NCBI RefSeq assembly: GCF_003426735.1
Contig: NZ_QVON01000002.1
Location: 620,001-684,000 of the forward strand
Reading direction: 5' to 3'
Origin: Arenibacter sp. P308M17
GTDB lineage: Bacteria; Bacteroidota; Bacteroidia; Flavobacteriales; Flavobacteriaceae
Length of the DNA stretch: 64,000 nt
The position numbers were made by a program, and so were the translations under genes. How positions within the stretch are numbered: position 1 is the stretch's first letter; every line of letters begins with the position of its first letter. The notes below the pieces were generated by a model. It did no database searches, was not told the DNA's origin, and saw nothing but the letters and a program-made list of their open reading frames with translations. Below are positions 63,220 to 64,000 of this stretch, piece after piece.

Positions 63220-64000
63220 GTGAAAAAGAGACAAATAGAATTGGTAGTGATTTCCGATGTACATTTAGGAACTTTCGGTTGCCATGCGGATGAACTACTG
63301 GCCTATTTGAACAGTATAAACCCCAAAAAGATCATTTTAAATGGCGATATAGTGGATATTTGCCAATATAACAAGAATTATTTCCCGGCCACACATATAA
63401 GAGTACTTAGAAAGATAATGGGCATGGCCACCAATGGCACCGAAGTGTATTATATTGCAGGGAGCCTCGATGGAAAGCTACGGAAATTCAGTGGCACTTC
63501 CTTGGGAAACATCCATTTTGTAGATCGGTTGACCTTGGAAATAGATGGGAAAAAGGCCTGGTTCTTTCACGGTGATATTCTTGATATACCCATTCAGCCT
63601 GCAAAATGGATGGCCAAAATGGGAAGGCAAGGTTTTAGTCTCCTAATATTCCTTAACAGTTCCCTAAATTGGATCTTGGGCACCTTGGGAAGCAAAAAAC
63701 ACTCCTTATCAAAAAGGAACAACCTAAAGGGTACTGTAGGGTTCGTTGAAAATTTTGAACATACGGTCAAGGAGTTGGCCATCGCCAAAAACTTTGATTA
63801 TATTATCTGCGGCCATATCCATCTGCCCAAAAAAGAGATTTATGAAAATGGATTAGGTAATTGTACCTATTTAAATTCCGGGGATTGGGTAGAAAACCTT
63901 ACAGCCCTTGAATATGCATTTAAACGCTGGAAAATATATCGATATAGTGCGGACAAACTCTCTCCTTTCTTCGTGGACGAAGAACTTAAGGGCATGGACA
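63220..64000 (+). CDS. LpxH-like metallophosphoesterase, N-terminal part (runs off window end)
   Basis: The frame is open from GTG 63220 to the end of the window (260 codons); no in-frame ATG precedes the conserved start, so GTG is the likely start. It resembles UDP-2,3-diacylglucosamine hydrolase-like calcineurin enzymes: motif I VISDVHLGTFG, motif II LNGDIVDICQ, a later FFHGDILD and GHIHLPKKE. Motif III, normally GNHDE, reads GSLDG here, losing the conserved Asn and His that bind metal and substrate. It may be inactive or altered, or it may be a sequence error. The 3' part is outside the window. Confidence 0.8.
   Translation, partial: MKKRQIELVVISDVHLGTFGCHADELLAYLNSINPKKIILNGDIVDICQYNKNYFPATHIRVLRKIMGMATNGTEVYYIAGSLDGKLRKFSGTSLGNIHFVDRLTLEIDGKKAWFFHGDILDIPIQPAKWMAKMGRQGFSLLIFLNSSLNWILGTLGSKKHSLSKRNNLKGTVGFVENFEHTVKELAIAKNFDYIICGHIHLPKKEIYENGLGNCTYLNSGDWVENLTALEYAFKRWKIYRYSADKLSPFFVDEELKGMD

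Overview
The window is chromosomal DNA from a member of the Bacteroidota, most likely a marine Flavobacteriaceae. Signs of this are the many promoter boxes of the form TAnnTTTG (the Bacteroidota -7 element), the lack of strong Shine-Dalgarno sites, AT-rich genes with frequent AAA/ATA codons, and gene families typical of flavobacteria (YfhO, DUF4834, the alpha-oxoamine synthase plus cysteine-synthase-like pair, QEGLA-motif protein, large plug/beta-barrel receptor). The genus cannot be fixed from the sequence alone. No rRNA, tRNA, CRISPR array, prophage, integrase or complete insertion sequence was found. Most of the region is ordinary core chromosome with small repeats in the gaps.

Layout. 0-3 kb: end of purL, an acetyltransferase and a lipoprotein of the glycoside-hydrolase-like GHL10 type. 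3-11.5 kb: a fatty-acid oxidation block, with an acyl-CoA ligase and then a MarR regulator, FadN-type dehydrogenase/hydratase, thiolase and acyl-CoA dehydrogenase. A four-helix-bundle cassette with inverted-repeat ends sits inside the run. 12-24 kb: membrane protein YihY, a RetSat/CrtISO-like oxidoreductase, an SGNH hydrolase, a GH20-like gene broken by an amber codon, a GT2 glycosyltransferase, a BatA-domain protein overlapping a dihydroorotase-like protein without its metal site, two DUF4870 proteins and an esterase. 24-33 kb: an MBL-fold hydrolase, a large uncharacterised cytosolic protein, Bcp, Nth, two copies of a [sigma factor + ~50-residue protein] unit, and uvrA. 33-43 kb: a repetitive Arg/Ser/Asn-rich secreted protein, a surface-glycan operon (DUF4834-YfhO-GT4-flippase) and an outer-membrane protein. 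43-50 kb: two PLP enzymes that may make the sulfonolipid precursor, oligopeptidase B, YbaB, a periplasmic thioredoxin, a DUF1508 protein and threonine aldolase. 50-54 kb: a circularly permuted ATP-grasp / alpha-E / transglutaminase trio. 54-64 kb: prfB with its programmed frameshift, ArsC, a Gly/Tyr-rich secreted protein with an outer-membrane receptor, a small membrane protein, a QEGLA-motif protein, a dicarboxylate symporter, aroC and the start of an LpxH-like phosphoesterase.

How the genes work together. The fad genes form a complete beta-oxidation spiral with activation, and a 26-bp perfect palindrome in front of marR is a likely autoregulatory and operon operator. The two PLP enzymes could make cysteate and condense it with an acyl group (capnine pathway). 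The ATP-grasp/alpha-E/transglutaminase genes look like one peptide-ligation and processing module of unknown product.

The most unusual items are: the duplicated sigma/small-protein unit, whose small genes were found by translating the gaps; the inverted-repeat-flanked four-helix-bundle cassette; short inverted-repeat (MITE-like) elements that sit directly on the stop codons of the acyl-CoA ligase and arsC genes and against the uvrA promoter; and three enzymes with changed or interrupted key sites (GH20-like amber, DHOase-like without HxH, LpxH-like with GSLD in place of GNHD). All function calls come from reading motifs by eye; no database search was run.
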